Shown here: positions 12,363 through 12,961 of the stretch, one piece after another
Numbering within the stretch: the stretch's first letter is position 1
Layout of the letters: each line of letters starts with the position of its first letter
NCBI GenBank assembly: GCA_046155505.1
Contig: JBJXFK010000366.1
Coordinates: 1-12,961, forward strand
Origin: JBJXFK01 sp046155505
Lineage (GTDB): Bacteria; Planctomycetota; Phycisphaerae; UBA1845; Fen-1342
DNA length: 12,961 nt
Direction of reading: 5' to 3'
Position numbers and translations under genes: made by a program
The notes under the pieces: generated by a model
What the model was told of the DNA's origin: nothing
Database searches by the model: none
The model's input: the letters and a program-made list of their open reading frames with translations, nothing else

Positions 12363-12961
12363 TCAATTTTCATCCACCCGCTTTCCCGCTCGATATCGTT
12401 CGACCCGCTGCCCCACCGCCTCGGCCGCCTGCTGATTCCCCGCTTGTCGAAACATGGCCATCGCCGTCGTTGCCGTCTGCACAGCCGCCTCGAATTTCCC
12501 CTGAGCCGCCAGCGCCATCGCCAGCGTGTCAAACGTGTCCGGCACCTGTCGCTGCGTCGCCTCGATCACCGCCGTCGCGATCTGCTCGGCCTCGACGCCG
12601 CTACGAACCGCCGCGTCCGGGCAACTCGCGAGCACGCGCGCCAGCCCGTGCCGTAGCGCCAGCCTGTCGCGCTCATCGCTCGCCGCCGCTATCGCCGTGC
12701 GCAGTTGCGTCACCGCCTCCGCATACCTGCCCAGCCGCGAATAGAGCGAAGCCAACCGATCGTGCGCAGCCGCATAATCGGGCCGCACCTTCACCGCCCG
12801 TTGCAAACTCGACAGCGCCTCGTCACGCTTGCCGAGCTGATCCTGTGCGATCGCCAGGTTGTTCCACGCCGGCGCATCCAGCGGATCGATTTGCACCGCG
12901 CGGCCGATCTTCTCGACCGCCGTCTCCAACTTCCCCTGATCCAAGTACACGCAACCCAGGT
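12363..12961 (-). CDS. TPR-repeat protein, C-terminal part (5' end outside window)
   Basis: The frame stays open through the window edge: upstream of GTG at 12950 it continues LGC, which completes a TPR helix, so the gene is truncated by the window rather than starting there. About 199 residues are visible. Three clear TPR units begin at LGCVYLDQGKLETAVEKI, then AWNNLAIAQDQLGKRDEALS, then AHDRLASLYSRLGRYAEAVT, with the usual Pro at unit ends. The C-terminal module (ARVLASCPDAAVR, then DTFDTLAMALAAQGKFEAAV, ending QRVERYRAGKRVDEN) matches the closing segment of many planctomycete and verrucomicrobial TPR proteins, some of which carry an N-terminal membrane or glycosyltransferase domain. Whether this one does cannot be seen. 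TPRs mediate protein-protein contacts; the function is unknown. Confidence 0.85.
   Translation of the reverse strand, partial: LGCVYLDQGKLETAVEKIGRAVQIDPLDAPAWNNLAIAQDQLGKRDEALSSLQRAVKVRPDYAAAHDRLASLYSRLGRYAEAVTQLRTAIAAASDERDRLALRHGLARVLASCPDAAVRSGVEAEQIATAVIEATQRQVPDTFDTLAMALAAQGKFEAAVQTATTAMAMFRQAGNQQAAEAVGQRVERYRAGKRVDEN

Noticed and set aside
12185..12532. 116-codon N-terminal extension of dxr
   Set aside because: Arg/Trp-rich text antisense-like to no homology, overlapping the TPR gene; Dxr proteins begin at the GSTGSIG Rossmann strand.

Overview
The window reads as GC-rich bacterial chromosome, most likely from the Planctomycetota and plausibly a Phycisphaerae-like lineage. This is inferred from four things: a PEP-CTERM protein with the short PEPTTLSLLALG / RRR type of sorting signal; an unusually long RseP-type protease (760 aa); a C-terminal TPR module typical of large planctomycete/verrucomicrobial TPR proteins; and dispersed intergenic palindromes such as the GTAGGGTGGGCATCGCCCAC type. 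No phage, plasmid, CRISPR or defence genes are visible. Most of the content is housekeeping or ordinary accessory genes.

Left part (1-2730): a tRNA-Arg(CCG) gene on the minus strand is followed by about 450 bases without a convincing gene. Next come a secreted CHRD-domain PEP-CTERM protein with a clear Rho-independent terminator, a palindromic GGGTGC repeat cluster, and a secreted alpha/beta-hydrolase esterase. Middle-left (2730-5050): a repeat-filled convergent gap separates the esterase from aat (leucyl/phenylalanyl-tRNA-protein transferase, minus). An EamA-family permease (plus) is divergent from aat and converges on gcvH (glycine cleavage H protein, minus), with a near-perfect 24-bp inverted repeat filling the gap between their stop codons.

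Right part (5166-12961), all on the minus strand and listed in transcription order: a 5'-truncated TPR protein, dxr (MEP isoprenoid pathway), rseP (site-2 protease with expanded PDZ region), a membrane-anchored SPOR-like protein, an FdhF/YdeP-type molybdopterin oxidoreductase, and gcvH. dxr and rseP overlap by 16 bases and are surely co-transcribed, a classical bacterial pairing. The others are separated by 110-205 bases of repeat-bearing or uncertain sequence and may be independent units.

The most distinctive signal is in the intergenic DNA. At least four small repeat families sit between genes: a 7-bp GAGTAGC tandem/inverted array with a shared 24-bp core at two loci, a GTAGGGTGGG palindrome, a TGGCACCCGC hairpin with GGGTGC units, and a GCCGAAGG imperfect inverted repeat. 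In three genes (esterase, aat, EamA permease) the repeat itself supplies the stop codon. I see no clear new multi-gene system.
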